A stretch of 64,000 nucleotides of DNA from positions 106,498,030 to 106,562,029 of the forward strand of contig CM026426.1 of the NCBI GenBank assembly GCA_014871385.1, read 5' to 3'. Of this stretch, positions 35,450 through 46,759 are shown in pieces (within the stretch, counting starts at the first letter, position 1; every line of letters begins with the position of its first letter). The position numbers and the translations under genes are program-made. The stretch comes from Ceratodon purpureus (lineage: Eukaryota > Streptophyta > Bryopsida > Pseudoditrichales > Ditrichaceae). The notes below the pieces were generated by a model. That model searched no databases, was not told where the DNA came from, and saw nothing but the letters and a program-made list of their open reading frames with translations.

Positions 35450-35950
35450 CTTCCAACTACTCTTTTATTCTATCCTCTCATATCTTATCACTCCACCATT
35501 ATTTGTTTCACCCTTCAATTGTTTTGTTTATGTTTATTCTACCACTATCCCATCCTAATCCTATCCTTCTTTTTTTCTTCCCAATAGTCTTTAATTTCAT
35601 CATCTTATATTTTATCATTCCACCATTCCTTGATTCTCTCTTTCATTGTTTTTTTTTTTTTTTTTTTGCGTCTAATTCCACCACTCTCCCATCATATCCC
35701 TCTTATTTTAATTTTCTTTCCAATACTCTTTAATTCAATCCTCTTGCTTTTTTCAACTTTCTATCATTTGATTCTCATTCATTGTTATTTTTTTCTAGTT
35801 CTAATTCCACCACTCTCCCATCCTATCCCTCTTATTTTACATTTCTTTCCACTACTCTTTAAATCTATTTTCATATATTTGATCATTCCAATTTTACTTT
35901 AATCTCTCTTTCATGGTTTATCTCCTGCTTTTTTTAAACAAACACTTTCC
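35450..35950. repeat. Pyrimidine-rich tandem repeat, ~120-bp units
   Basis: About four diverged units, each with 'ctaattccaccactctccca', 'tatccctcttatttta' and 'ctttccaatactctttaatt' words. A further partial unit lies at 40325-40445. LTR-like unit B is inserted just after the array. Confidence 0.7.
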
Positions 35951-35961
35951 CTTTGTACCCT

Positions 35962-35979
35962 GTGGAAAGTGATTTCCAC
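35962..35979. promoter_or_regulatory. Terminal hairpin of LTR-like unit B
   Basis: GTGGAAAGTGATTTCCAC: 7-bp perfect arms with a GTGA loop, one base inside the unit's 5' end. The same 18 bases are perfectly conserved in unit A (30418-30435, other strand) although the neighbouring sequence has diverged, which suggests function in integration or packaging. Confidence 0.6.
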
Positions 35980-36341
35980 GGTTGACACACCGGAATACTA
36001 ATTCCGGTAGGAAAATGATAAAAATTTAAAAAAAATTTATGTTAAGAATACGGAAGTACTAAGTTGATAAGTGAAACAACCGGTTAAGACGGTTGGCCGA
36101 ATAAGTAAGAGAACCGGAAGGTCAGCCGGGTGCGATCCGGTCGTCTGCAGACGAGGAGTGGGAGCACAGACCGTATGACAGAACCCTGACACTGCAGACT
36201 TAAGGATAACCACCGAAAGGTACGACGCACACGGGGAGAATGGCTGCCACCATTAAAACGCCGCCGGTCACGACCGTCCAATGATGAAAGGCTACGACCG
36301 TCCGTCATGATGAGCTACGAACGGGTGGGCGTGAGGGCAGG

Positions 36342-36349
36342 TATAAAAG
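36342..36349 (+). promoter_or_regulatory. TATA box of LTR-like unit B
   Basis: TATAAAAG about 380 bp from the unit's 5' end and 200 bp before the gag-like ATG. Conserved with unit A. Confidence 0.65.
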
Positions 36350-36550
36350 GAGGAAGAACAGCCGTGCTCCTCCTTTCTTTTTGTCATTTTGTGGCACGCT
36401 GGGTCCTTGTGTCTCACGACGGAGGGCGCAGTTAGGGTTGGACGGTAGGAGAGAGACGGTGAGACGGAAGTGTTTCCGTTAGGCGAGAGATTGTGGTGAG
36501 GATCGTGCGTGCAGGTGTTTCCGGAGTGACGGAGAGGAGGACTTAGCAGA

Positions 36551-38416
36551 ATGGGTAGAAAGGGGAAGGAACCGGCGGAGGAAGGACAGTTGTTCAGGGT
36601 ACAACGGGTAATGCCGTTGATGCCGGCAGACGAGAGGGAGAGGGAGCTCCTCCGGACCGCCTTAGAATCTATGGGTTGTGAGGTCCTACTGGACAAGGCA
36701 TGGGGTTGGAAGCATGCCCTTCCGGCCCAGGAGATCCTCGTCAAGAATCCTGAGAATCGAGGAACCATCCGGGGAGAGCCGGATAAGTGGACGGCACAAC
36801 TCTGGAGGGAGACGTATGGGTTCAAGAACACTGGAGAGGTCTCGACACCGGAGACCCGGGACTTTGTATGGGGGTATATCGAGGGGTCCGGAGACCCGAG
36901 AGAAGGATGGGAGCTGAAGGATATCACGAATCCGGAGGCCCGAAGAGTCGTAGGGTTTATGAGCCCTATTTTCCATCCGGAAAAGCCCAAACGGATAACC
37001 ATCAAGTGGGCGTCCGTTTTCATTGGGGCCATGATCGGTGAATTCACGGTAGACTGGGGCGTCATGATGAAGACGATAGTCGATCGGCAGGTAGCCAATC
37101 TCCGGAAGACCAAGAAACAGACCACCTGCCTTCCGTCTTTCCTCATTCACCTCTACCGTCACAAGGGGCTGTTGAGTCCTAAGGAGATCCGGGAGTACGA
37201 TGAGATCACAAGCTATCAGCAGTTCGCTGAACCGGAAGAAGTGTCCGATCAAGACGATGATGATGATGTTATCGAGGTCTCCCCCACGCCAGCTAAGAGA
37301 CCCCGTCCCAGCCCGGAGAAGGGACAGCCATCCGGATCACCTCGGACTCCCACACCGGCCAAGCGAACCTTGAACACGGAAGTCCAAAAACCCACCGGAC
37401 CACCGGAGCACACCGGGGACCCGTACCAGGACTTAGTTAACCTATCTGAGCAGGCGTCGACGTATGCTCGGTTCCTACAGTCGACTAGGCAGGCGGAGGG
37501 CCGGTTGGCTAGGGAGGTAATGTCCATTACGGAAACGGACCGGTTGGAGGAATGCCTGAGTATTCTTCGCAAGCACCGGGACTTGGCCAGTCTCCAGAAC
37601 AAGCACATGGACCGGCTAGAGAAGTAATGGGAGAGGAATCAGAAGCTCGAGCAGGAGGTGCTTGATGCCCGGAAGGATAACAGTGACGCCCGTGACCGGG
37701 CAGTCGAGGCCATCCGGTCGGTCGCCGAGATCAAGGCCACTTTAGCTCTTCCGGTAGATGTGGCCAATCAGTGCGCCGTTTACCAAGCCTTCTTGACCCG
37801 TCAACCGGATCCGACTGTCAAGAAGATTATAAAGTTCATGCACAACCGGACGCAGGTGATGAAGGACACTTGGACGCAGATGAAGAACCTGGTGGAGATC
37901 CTCGGTTCCGCAGAGGCCGGTCCGTCATCAGAGCCACCGGCAGATCGGGAGGAGCCCAGACCACCGTCCCCACCCAGGGAATCGGCGCCGGTGCCACCTC
38001 CAGCCTCTCCGATACGGTCGGCCATCCGGTCAGCCCAACAGGAGGTAGGACACCCGCTGGAGGATCCTATCCCGGATACCTTGAGCAGTCTGCACACTCT
38101 ACCCAATTTGGCTGGAGTCGAGACTGTTAACCCCGGAAACATCCCTTTGGGACCGGACCAAAGACCACCACCGGAAGGCTTTATGCCGATACAGGGATCT
38201 CCGGAACATCTCCAGGTGGATCTCAGCGCAGTTCCGGTGGCGGCACGCTCTCCATCCCCGGCGGTTCAAGCAGAACGATCCCGGAAGTCCAGCGAACCGT
38301 CAGCATCTGAGGCTCCGGAAGAAGGCCCCTCGTTGAAGAAACTGAAGAGGGCACAGAAGAAGGAACGGATGGATGGAACCCGGCACAGTCCCCGGTTCGA
38401 TAAGCACAAGGAGTAG
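36551..38416 (+). pseudogene. Gag-like protein of LTR-like unit B, 621 codons with one stop
   Basis: ATG 36551 (MGRKGKEPAEEGQ) to TAG 38414. The single lesion is TAA at 37625-37627 within an otherwise open frame. Residues ~1-210 form a globular part with EKPKRITIKWASVF, VDWGVMMKTIVDRQVANLRK and CLPSFLIHLYRHKGLL, related by eye to plant retroelement 'transposon protein' domains. Residues ~233-290 are an acidic run plus a basic Ser/Pro/Arg linker. Residues ~290-430 form a coiled coil, then ATLALPVDVANQCAVY. The tail is proline-rich and ends in a Lys/Arg cluster (LKKLKRAQKKERMD). No zinc knuckle, protease or polymerase follows. The distant relic at 46985-48070 shares the globular part. A role as capsid/nucleic-acid binding protein is inference. 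Confidence 0.75.
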
Positions 38417-39479
38417 AAGTTAGGATAGGGACCGGATAAAATGGCAGCGACTAACGATGGGGCTCCAGTGCACCCGGCTGCCAATCCGGATAGATAACGG
38501 CAGTAACTAGGAATAGAAGGCGGCCACCGGTCCGGAATTCCCGGATCCAAGATCCGGAATTTCTGGATCTCGGTGGGCCACTTGGTCGCTTTAGGAATCG
38601 ATAGGTTTTAGTATTTAAGTTGGACGTTTTTCCAAGGCCGGGGCCTTGTTTTTGTACGCCGTTTTGTTGTTGCAATTGAGAATATACTTTTGGATTTGTT
38701 GTGTCAACCGGCTGCTGACGGGTCCGTTGCCGTATGGTTTGTTAGTACTATTGTCTTCAGTAGTATTCCGGAGGAGTGTTGAACAGTAGGATGGTCTGGA
38801 GAGCGCCCGGAGAGACTGGGGAGGTGTCAAGCGTCGAGTGTTGACGGTTTCCAGTCCCGGAAGGAGTCCGTAGGGAAGGAGAGACGTATTGCAGCAGGGT
38901 TGGTAGTCTCAAGGACACGGAGAGCCGTGTGTACACCGAGATCCGGAAACGGACCGGTCGCCTCCTGTAGATGGAATAAAAGCCGGATATCCTACTGCGA
39001 ACCAATTCAGAAGGGAGATAGTATAGTAGAATACCGTGCAACCGTAAGGTGATGTCATTGTAGTATGATTTCCGTATCCATAACCGGCACTGAGTAGTTA
39101 TCCGGACCGGTCCCTAGCCATACGGAAGGATTATTACTCCACTTCTCGGGTGGTAGATAGGAACAGTGGGGTGTCCAGCCACTTTAAGTCACGGGACGGT
39201 GGAAAATCCCGCCACTTGAAAGGATAGACGGATCAGTGGGAACCGGCCACTAGTCTAAAAAGCCGGAAAATAGGAACGAGGCAAAAACTACCGGATTCGG
39301 CCAACCGGTTGTAAGACGGAATACGGTTGGACACCGGTGGTGATCTCCGTTAAAATCTAAAAGGAAGAAAACTATAGGTCTTCGTGGGAACGAACACGGA
39401 GTGGTTCACTTTGGAGGGTATTTAGTGTCAAATAAGTGCCTTCCGGAGGAATACGGATACCACGTCGTGCTACATACCC

Positions 39480-40324
39480 CATCTTAACCTCTAAACGGCC
39501 AAGGGTGTTTTTGCTCAAAACTGCCTCCAAATAGTCTCTTTTACAAGCAAGTTGGATAGTGCAAAATTGGAACCAATTTTGGTATTTTAAACCATAAGAT
39601 CTTGTATATAACTCCTATTTCTATGTACCTACCAAATGTCACACTCTCATTATTTACCATTTGAGAGATCATAACATTCAAAGTTGAAAACAAAGTTTGT
39701 TTTACCTTGCAAAAAGGAGACAGCAGTATTTTGGGGTCCAAAAAAACCAATTTTTTGAGTAGATTTGGAAATTGCCTCTTTACACTCTTGTTCTTGGGTG
39801 AGTTAGGTACATGTCCACAAAATCTCATGCCCATGCAAGGTGTAGAACCTTAAGAAAATCATCAATTTCCACAAGGGGGTATGCTGAAATTCACATACGA
39901 AGGCCATTTTTTTACAATTAAAATAGCGTATGAAACATTCTTGGATTGAAAATCCAAACGGTGGAAACATGCTCTCCTGCCTTTTCTGAATATGGAAATA
40001 TTTATTATTGAAAAAAAACTAAAATCTTGATTTTTGGTGGAATTTCAAAGTTTTGTCAGTGGGTAGTTTTGGGCTGTTTTGGGCAAAAATTGCTGCATTG
40101 ACAATTGCTGAGAGCTTGCCTATGGAAGAACGTTTTATGCTCAGAGGAGCATCAAATTTTCTCACTTCATCCAAAAAATAAATAAAAAAAATATCCCCAT
40201 AAACCTCTTAAAAAAACGTTTTTTCACAAAAAGATTCAAAAAGTTTCAAGTAAATTTAAATTTTTAGGAACCTGCCCCAAAGTCCAAAAACGACCATTCT
40301 AAGACTTTGGCTGTTTAGGGGTTA
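39480..40324. other. No gene seen
   Basis: AT-rich sequence between unit B and the next pyrimidine repeat. Short frames on the minus strand (39541-39834) show no recognisable similarity. Confidence 0.5.
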
Positions 40325-40445
40325 ATTTATTTTTTCCTTCCCAACACTCTATAATGCAATCATCTTCTATCTATCATTCCAACAATCCTTGATTCTCTCT
40401 TTTGTTTATTTTTGTCTCTTATTTATTTTTTATCCGTTCCATAAG
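40325..40445. repeat. Pyrimidine-rich repeat unit, copy of the 35450-35950 array
   Basis: Contains 'ccttcccaacactctataat' and 'ttccaacaatccttgattct', matching units of the array left of unit B. Confidence 0.55.
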
Positions 40446-40559
40446 CTTTTTTATTCATGAATTTGTTCTGTATTGTACTTGCCGCTAGGGTGGGCCCAAA
40501 TAGATCTCGCCTAAATGCGCTTGCTCAAACTAGGTCCCAGGAATGAGCCAATCTATTAT

Positions 40560-41000
40560 TTGGCATCGTAATTCGGCATCCCCGACGTATGCGCTCGTTT
40601 GTTTGCACTCGGCGGAATGCACACACCCGTTCGAACTCGCCTGAGTGCACGCACCCAACCATGTGCGTGCGCGTGGAATCTAGATACGCGCGGACTCCTC
40701 CAAATTGACCCTGCACCCGCGCCCCTTTTCACGCGCTCGCATTGACTAGCCCGACTACGCCCACTTCTGTGCGCCCGAATGCACGAGCCCGTGTGCGCGC
40801 ACAAATGGATTGCGCCCGCGAACATGCTGGTGATCACGCCCGCGAACATGCTGGTGATCGCGATCGCAAACATGCACGTGATCGCGCCCGTGACCACGCG
40901 CTTGCGCGCGCGCACTTGACTGCTCGCGACCAAGTGATCGCGCACGCCCACTCTCGCGCGTCCCATCCGCACGCGCGTGATCGAAGGCATCTGTATAGAA
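40560..41000 (+). repeat. GCGCCCG-rich array 5' of the hAT relic
   Basis: Plus-strand words gcgcccg and acgcccgcg recur, including two direct copies of 'gcccgcgaacatgctggtga' (about 40815-40860). The array is oppositely oriented to the one at 44540-44830, downstream of the same gene. Confidence 0.7.
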
Positions 41001-41244
41001 ACTGCCCCCTTGATTAGACAGCCATCTTACCTCCTTTGCGTGTTTCATGTCCTAGGTCTCCTTGAGGGCTCCTTGCTTGAGTCTGTGAGCTTGGGGACAC
41101 ATTTGGTTTTTGTTAGGAGAATGTAAAAACTCTTCCTTCCATGAATCAAGTTGTCAGGCATTTTATTAGACACACTAAATTTTATTTGATAATAATTTTC
41201 AGTTACTAGTAGTCCAATATTTGGATTGTAGTTCCTAATCCTTT

Positions 41245-44133
41245 AACATGGAATCGGTCGAACTGGTCAGACCGGTCCCGAGACTCAGTACGAGAGAGTG
41301 GGCACCATGGTTCAAAATCAAGATCAAAGTAGGCACACTGACTTAGAAGACTACAAAATGTGTGTATTGCAAGAAGATCATTTCCTATGTCAAGTCTAGG
41401 TGCCTCGAGCATTACGGTTGGGAGTAGAGATTTTCCGCGAAGCCTTGCTAGATGGCACCTATCGCAATGAAAAGGAAGTTTCAGTTCTGTGGTGGAATGG
41501 TCCTTGTCCCATTGACACAAGAGGAGATGATTGGTAGTAGGCCAACATCCTCGGCACCAGTTCAACGTCCATAAACTAGTGCTTCCACACACGGTACTAT
41601 GTAGGGTGGATCTGTACCCGATACCAATGATCCTAAAGAGGACCTAATTGATTGTAGTGCGGCGCCTAGTAGGACCGGTTCAAATACCACAAGGAGCATG
41701 CATCAAAAGGATATGAATGAAACATATTAGATCTCCAAGCGAAAGGAATTGGACATGTTGTAGGCATTGTTCTTTTACAAAGGGAACGTGGCGTTCAACG
41801 TGATCAGACACCCAACATAGAGGACTGGGCAAAGGAAAGAAATGGTGAAGGATCTAGTCGTTAAAGCAAAACACGTGTGTCATTATATAAGGAGACATCA
41901 TGTACCGATGGCACTTTTCCGCCAGTATTCACCGAAGTTGTCTTTGAGGGTTCCCGTTGAAACCAAATTTGCTTGTAACTACCTGATGATAGACTGCCTC
42001 TTGGACGTAAAACGAGCCTTGGAGCAACTAGTCATGGCACCGGAGTGGTATGAGTATGTCAATGGTCTATTCAACTAGTCTGAAGAGGCGCGCACCCACA
42101 CACGCGCAAGCCAAGTATGAGCCACAATCCGTGACGATTCATTTTGGATTCAGTGTGACAACTTTGTACACATGGTAAAACCTGTCCTTGTAGCTTTGAG
42201 AATGTTTGATGGAAACCATCATGCAATGAGAAAGGCATGGATTACAATGAGCAACCTTAAGCAACTCATGTACAATCTCCCGGGTGCACCTTTCCATCTT
42301 GAGCTGGCAATGGCAACAAGGCTAGAAAGGCAATTTGACTGTAGATGGGACATGATGCACACTGATCTTCATTACGCAGCGGCGCTCCTGAACCCTTCGT
42401 GTAAAACCCTTCCTACTATTGGACGCATAGGAGAAGGGAAGGCTGCACTAAATCGATTTTTGCATCATGTGGATGGCCAATTGGAAATTCCATTTGCCAA
42501 ACTTGTGGCACAGATTACCCTGTATGATGAAGAACGTGGCCCCTACAGCCCAGAAGTGACCATTGATATTGCAGCAGCAAACCTAGAACCCCATCAATGG
42601 TGGCAACGGATTGGGGGTGGAGGCTTGGCAATCATTGCTAAGTGTGTTTTATCTCTAGTTTGCTCCGCTTCATTATGTGAAAGAAATTGGAGCATGTATT
42701 TGTTTGTCTACAATACATGTTTCTTTGGGCGTGGAGAAGTCAGAGGTTTTGGTGTACATTTATACAAACAGCAGACTCCTCCGTGAACGACCAAGGGCCA
42801 ACCCTCTCCGATGGTACGAGAACAATGACTGGTCAGAGGATTCTGATCCTGAGGGAGGGGATACAATCAAAGAGGACAATGATGACGACCAGTACAACAT
42901 GCCGGATGGCCACGCATATGATGATGGTGATGTTTAGAGACATGGAGCCGATGATGGTGACATGAATGGGGCCAATGATGGCCGCGGCAATGGAGGTGAC
43001 GACGCTAATCGTGATGGTCCCCACCATCGCAACAACGATGGTGATAATGGTGATGCGTTTGACTTCAACAATGAACCAGAGTATAACCATGAGGACCTTG
43101 ACATGAACATCTATGAGATGAAGTTCTTGCATTCCCGGATTCTGATGAAGCAGCTAATGCAAAAGGAGGAGAAACACGTGACGTTCCAAATGCTACTCCA
43201 GTCCATATTAATCCTAATAACAATGACACAAATGTTGTTGGCTCCTCTAGTGAGGACCATGACGGGAATGATGACGGTATTGGCAATGATGACGATGATA
43301 ACGATGACGGAGGTGATGGAAGTGATGGACACGGTGTAGGCAAACGTCACTGGACCGGACTAGCCACTGGTGAGGGCAAGTGGGGAGCGGGATCAAGCAA
43401 AGCAGATTTAGGCTTGCGCGAATAGATTTCTCCTTGTCAAGAAAGAAGGGCCGTTCTAGCAATTCCCCCTAGAATTACTCCCCCGTCACAGCCAACACGA
43501 TCGGCCGGTAACACGGCAAAAACAAATATGGATGAAGGATTGGTGCAGAGGAGTACAATCTCAATGGGTGCTACAATTGCTGGTCTCCATAGAGCATCTG
43601 GCCCGGCGAGGCCTCCCCTCCCTCAAGCTAGTGGTAGTCAACGCAGCGCCTCCACTATCAACAAGGTCTTCGTAGTGCCACCTATGGACAATGCCATACA
43701 GAGTGAGGACCGACGTGGTGCGAAGGAATATCGGGTGCAGGTTACTAGGACACCACCATCACAGGAACATAGAGGGAAGAAACAGAACCCTAGCAAAACA
43801 ACAGTAAGTGACATACTTCCATTCTACAGAGGATACACTGAAGGTCGGCCATCTACCGGAACTCCAGTAGTTGGCTCACGTGGAATCAGTGTGGATGGCA
43901 TCTAAGCCATCCGTAATGGAGGGAAGAAGAGGCCAATGAAGCTCCTGGTAAGTGCCAGAGATGGCTCCACAGGTGAAATGTCAACTCAAGTGCGGGATAC
44001 TACATCAGAGGTGGAAGGAGAGGTACGAGCTCCACTAGGAGATGAGGACTCTGATGAAGGTGACAACAAGCGCTCAAAGGACAGAGAACCGGATTGCGAT
44101 GAAGCGCCATCACAAGCAGATGTGATAATTTGA
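41245..44133 (+). pseudogene. BED-finger hAT transposase relic
   Basis: Three decayed parts in order. A BED-type zinc finger lies at about 41340-41410 (TKCVYCKKI, then CLEHY) with an in-frame TAG just before it. The middle runs 41760-42130 (FYKGNVAFNVIRHP, then VETKFACNYLMIDCLLDVKR), apparently missing part of the catalytic region. The C-terminal hAT dimerisation block spans 42172-42725, with a Trp pair (HQWWQRIGG), LAIIAKCVLSLVCSASLCER and NWSMYLFVYN, the classic hAT 'A-s-x-x-E-R-x-w-S' ending. Downstream to 44133 the frame continues, with shifts, into an Asp/Gly/Asn-rich and then Ser/Arg-rich tail (GVGKRHWTGLATGEGKWG; RRGAKEYRVQVTRTPPSQ). hAT transposases excise and reinsert DNA and bind subterminal repeats. 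Many TAG/TGA stops sit at former Gln/Arg/Trp codons. Confidence 0.75.
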
Positions 44134-44539
44134 TAAGAATTGGGATGCCTTACGGCTTGGAAAAAACAACTTGCTCGCAACAAAAAAGCCAGCTCTACAC
44201 CGGAAGAATAGACCGTAGCCACTTTATTTTACGCTTGATATAATAGTAATCCTAACTTTAAGATGTAACAGGAAAAACAAAAACAAAGTAGTACGTTAGT
44301 ATTCATGACTGGATATTTTTTTTGTGTACGTTCTAATTACATAGACCTATACTTGTACTTAGACACAACCAAGTTTAGTATCTTCGCCTCCAAAAAGTTG
44401 TATGGTTGTGCTCCGTATTGGTTCATGTGCATAAATGCGGTTAATATAATTCCATTTACCATTGAAATATTTTTGTAATGTGTGCATCATATGAGTGTCT
44501 ACCAGTCCAAAGTGTTTGACCAATTGCATTTTCTAGGCG
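44134..44539. other. 3' flank of the hAT relic
   Basis: AT-rich; no gene seen. Confidence 0.5.
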
Positions 44540-44830
44540 CGTGCAGCGGGGGATGGGCTCGCACGAGCGAGCACAGGAGCATTATACATGGATCGGGCGC
44601 GCATAAATGGCACGAGCAAGCATACGCGACTACGGGCGCGTGCACTCACAATGGTCAGCCCGTCGGGCGCGTGCACTCACAATGGTCAGCCCGTCGGGCG
44701 CGTGCACTCACAATGGTCAGCCCGTCGGGCGCGTGCACACACAGCTGACGGGCGCATGCAGACTCTGTGTTCGGGTGCGTGAACAGGCGCTGGACGGGCG
44801 CGTGTACGCGGTTACGAGCCCGAGCATATG
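44540..44830 (-). repeat. CGGGCGCG array (GCGCCCG on minus strand)
   Basis: The word cgggcgcg recurs on the plus strand, so the motif is inverted relative to the array upstream of the hAT gene. It includes the exact 31-bp tandem repeat at 44633-44737 and ends just before a TATA-like gcataaaaggc (44838-44848). Confidence 0.75.
44633..44737. repeat. 31-bp tandem repeat, three exact units plus a partial
   Basis: Units starting at 44633, 44664 and 44695 begin cgggcgcgtgcactcacaat and end ggtcagcccgt. A fourth, partial unit begins at 44726. Exact identity indicates recent amplification. Confidence 0.95.
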
Positions 44831-45014
44831 CCGAGGGAGCATAAAAGGCTCCTTCTATCCCTTATTTTCCTACTTTGCAAAGTCTCCTCTTCCACGTGGC
44901 TCCTTGTTCTAGCTTGTGACTGCACGTGCTCTGCTTGGAACTGCAGAAAGTGGGAGCAATCAGCTTGGATTGGTGGGAAATTTTCTTTTTTTGTGTAAGA
45001 TTAAGCAATCAATT

Positions 45015-46602
45015 ATGTTGTTCTGTCGTGGCTCAGTGAAAAGTCCCGCTTATGTAGACCTTGATGCCCCAGCAAAGGCGGTGGCAGCAACTTCCACAAC
45101 CCCATCTCAGATAGGCTCAAACCCATCATTGAGCTCATCGGGGAAGAAGAGCCGGAAGCCAGCGAGTGAACGAGATGTTGACTATCGGCATATCGCGTAC
45201 TCAAACTTCATAAGGGAGTGTGCTTTGGAGTATTACCAAAATTGTTCATGCGAGATGTTGACACGAGTTTTTTTTCCCAGTGGATCAAAGGGAGTTACAA
45301 AATTACAAAATGATTTGGCCCTACATTTTAATTACGCACTAGCGAGTTCTCAGAGTTATAATAATTGTAATGCTACCTACTTCCATTATGACAAGTAGCT
45401 GGACCAGCAAGTTACGACAAACACTACAAACGTGGTGCATTTGTTTGAGTGTGTCCACAAGAAGCCAAAGGACGGCTATTCGAGGGAGCAAGTAGTCGAA
45501 TTGGAAAACCTAAAGTTTGTCCAAAAGCAGTGTAGCAAATTCTCAAATAATAAGACGAGGGTTAGGCCATGGCATGAAGTCGGACTGAAGAGTGCTATGG
45601 AAAAATACTTGTGGGGAGCAGTCCTTTCAGTTCCCAAAGCGGTTAAGGTGGTTCCACTATCTAGCTCTACACAAGCCGGATTCGGTATGGTACGGAAACT
45701 ACGTATTGTTGGGATGCCGACCATACCTAAGACTTGTATCTTTGCAAAGAAGATGTTAAAGTTGGAAGACAACACCAAGAAGCGACACGAGGCTTTGATT
45801 GAAGCCATGGTTTATAGGATTGAGCATCCCGACATTATTAGATTCTTTGCTGTCAATAATCGGACCATGGAAGCATACACACTTTTGTGGAATGGGTATT
45901 GTAGTAAGAAATATCTTCAGAAGGAGAATACTAAAGTCTCGGAGGCTATTGAAAACCATAATATCTTGAAGCCTCCTATCAATCAACCTATTGCAATACT
46001 TCAGCGTGTTCATGCCTTCCACACCCATAGGGCCAAGCTAGTTTGGGCATTGATCTGTATTATGGACGGGGTCCATAAGGGGTATTTGATGCATAATGAC
46101 ATCTCGACGAGAAATGTCTTGCTTCACTTCCTAGAGGATAAAATGGACCAAGTTTACATTGGAGTATGCGATTGGGGCCTTGCAAGTCGAGTGTGTGAGA
46201 CAACACCTTCAAACTTTGGTTTTCCAAGTAAACAAGAGCTTATGGCTACCTATGACCAACGTGGTTGGTTTGCAGCTCCGGAGCTATGGTACACTTATGG
46301 TAAGCAAATTTGGAGACCTCACTGGAAATTCAGAAGGGAAATATTTATATTTGCAAGCCGGTGACGCATACTTGGTTGGAATGATAGCAAATAGGATTTG
46401 AGATAACGAGGACGACTCAAATCTTTTCAAAGACGAAGTGGGAAAGTCTAGATTTGCAGTGGTATTGAAGGCGCTTGCAAATCCCAATCCCAAGTCCCGC
46501 TCCACCTTGCTCAAGGCCGTCATCGTCTTGACATCTCCTCCCTATAATTTCCAAATTCCAATGTGTTGTTATCGCTACGAGATTTTAGAAGTACGCAAGT
46601 AG
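45015..46602 (+). pseudogene. Protein kinase-like ORF in a transposon setting
   Basis: Frame from ATG 45015 (MLFCRGSVKSPAY). The first ~125 residues are a low-complexity head and a Cys-containing helical region. After TAG 45396 the same frame carries a full kinase N-lobe and catalytic loop. The glycine-rich loop (QAGFGMVRKL) is followed by a candidate ATP-binding lysine in IFAKKML and an alpha-C helix EALIEAMVYRIEHPDI. The catalytic loop is HNDISTRN (Asp at 46098-46100), the metal loop DWG (46170-46178) replaces DFG, and the P+1 motif is AAPELWY. A frameshift between 46300 and 46350 moves the C-lobe (DAYLVGMIANRI; a helix to 46602) into another frame, with TGA at 46399. Protein kinases phosphorylate Ser/Thr/Tyr. 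The key residues survive, so the ancestor was probably catalytic. A promoter-like GC array precedes it, as for the other genes here. Confidence 0.65.
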
Positions 46603-46759
46603 TGACAGAAATGTGATATTCCTTGTTCGTTATATGATGGAAACATTTTTTGTAAGTGGTTTATTGCCATAATGTTGCAATCCTTTTCGATAAACTTTTG
46701 CTCTCTCTAGAAATTTCTCTCCTCTCTTGTGATGTTGCCCAATGTTGCTCTTTCCCCTC

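Larger units (their letters stand above)
35961..39474 (+). mobile_element. LTR-like unit B, 3514 bp, TSD TACCC
   Basis: Perfect 5-bp target duplication TACCC at 35956-35960 and 39475-39479. Starts TGTGGAAAGTGATTTCCACG and ends CACGTCGTGCTACA, identical to the ends of unit A, which is inverted at 26931-30436. One TATA box (36342), one long frame (36551-38416) and about 1 kb of 3' noncoding DNA lie inside; no internal second LTR and no reverse transcriptase, integrase or protease were seen. The tetramer CCGG is strikingly common in both coding and noncoding parts. The first 19 bases contain an exact hairpin. Confidence 0.85.

Noticed and set aside
36292..37146. 284-codon antisense frame in LTR-like unit B (and 28835-29692 in unit A)
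   Set aside because: Lies opposite the conserved gag-like frame; the sense protein is conserved between the units and explains it.
44633..44737. CRISPR-like array
   Set aside because: Contiguous 31-bp units with no spacers, in a eukaryotic repeat; it is a plain tandem repeat.
45396..45398. Programmed stop readthrough in the kinase-like ORF
   Set aside because: The same gene also has a frameshift and a TGA, and neighbouring relics have the same transition-type stops, so decay is the simpler explanation.
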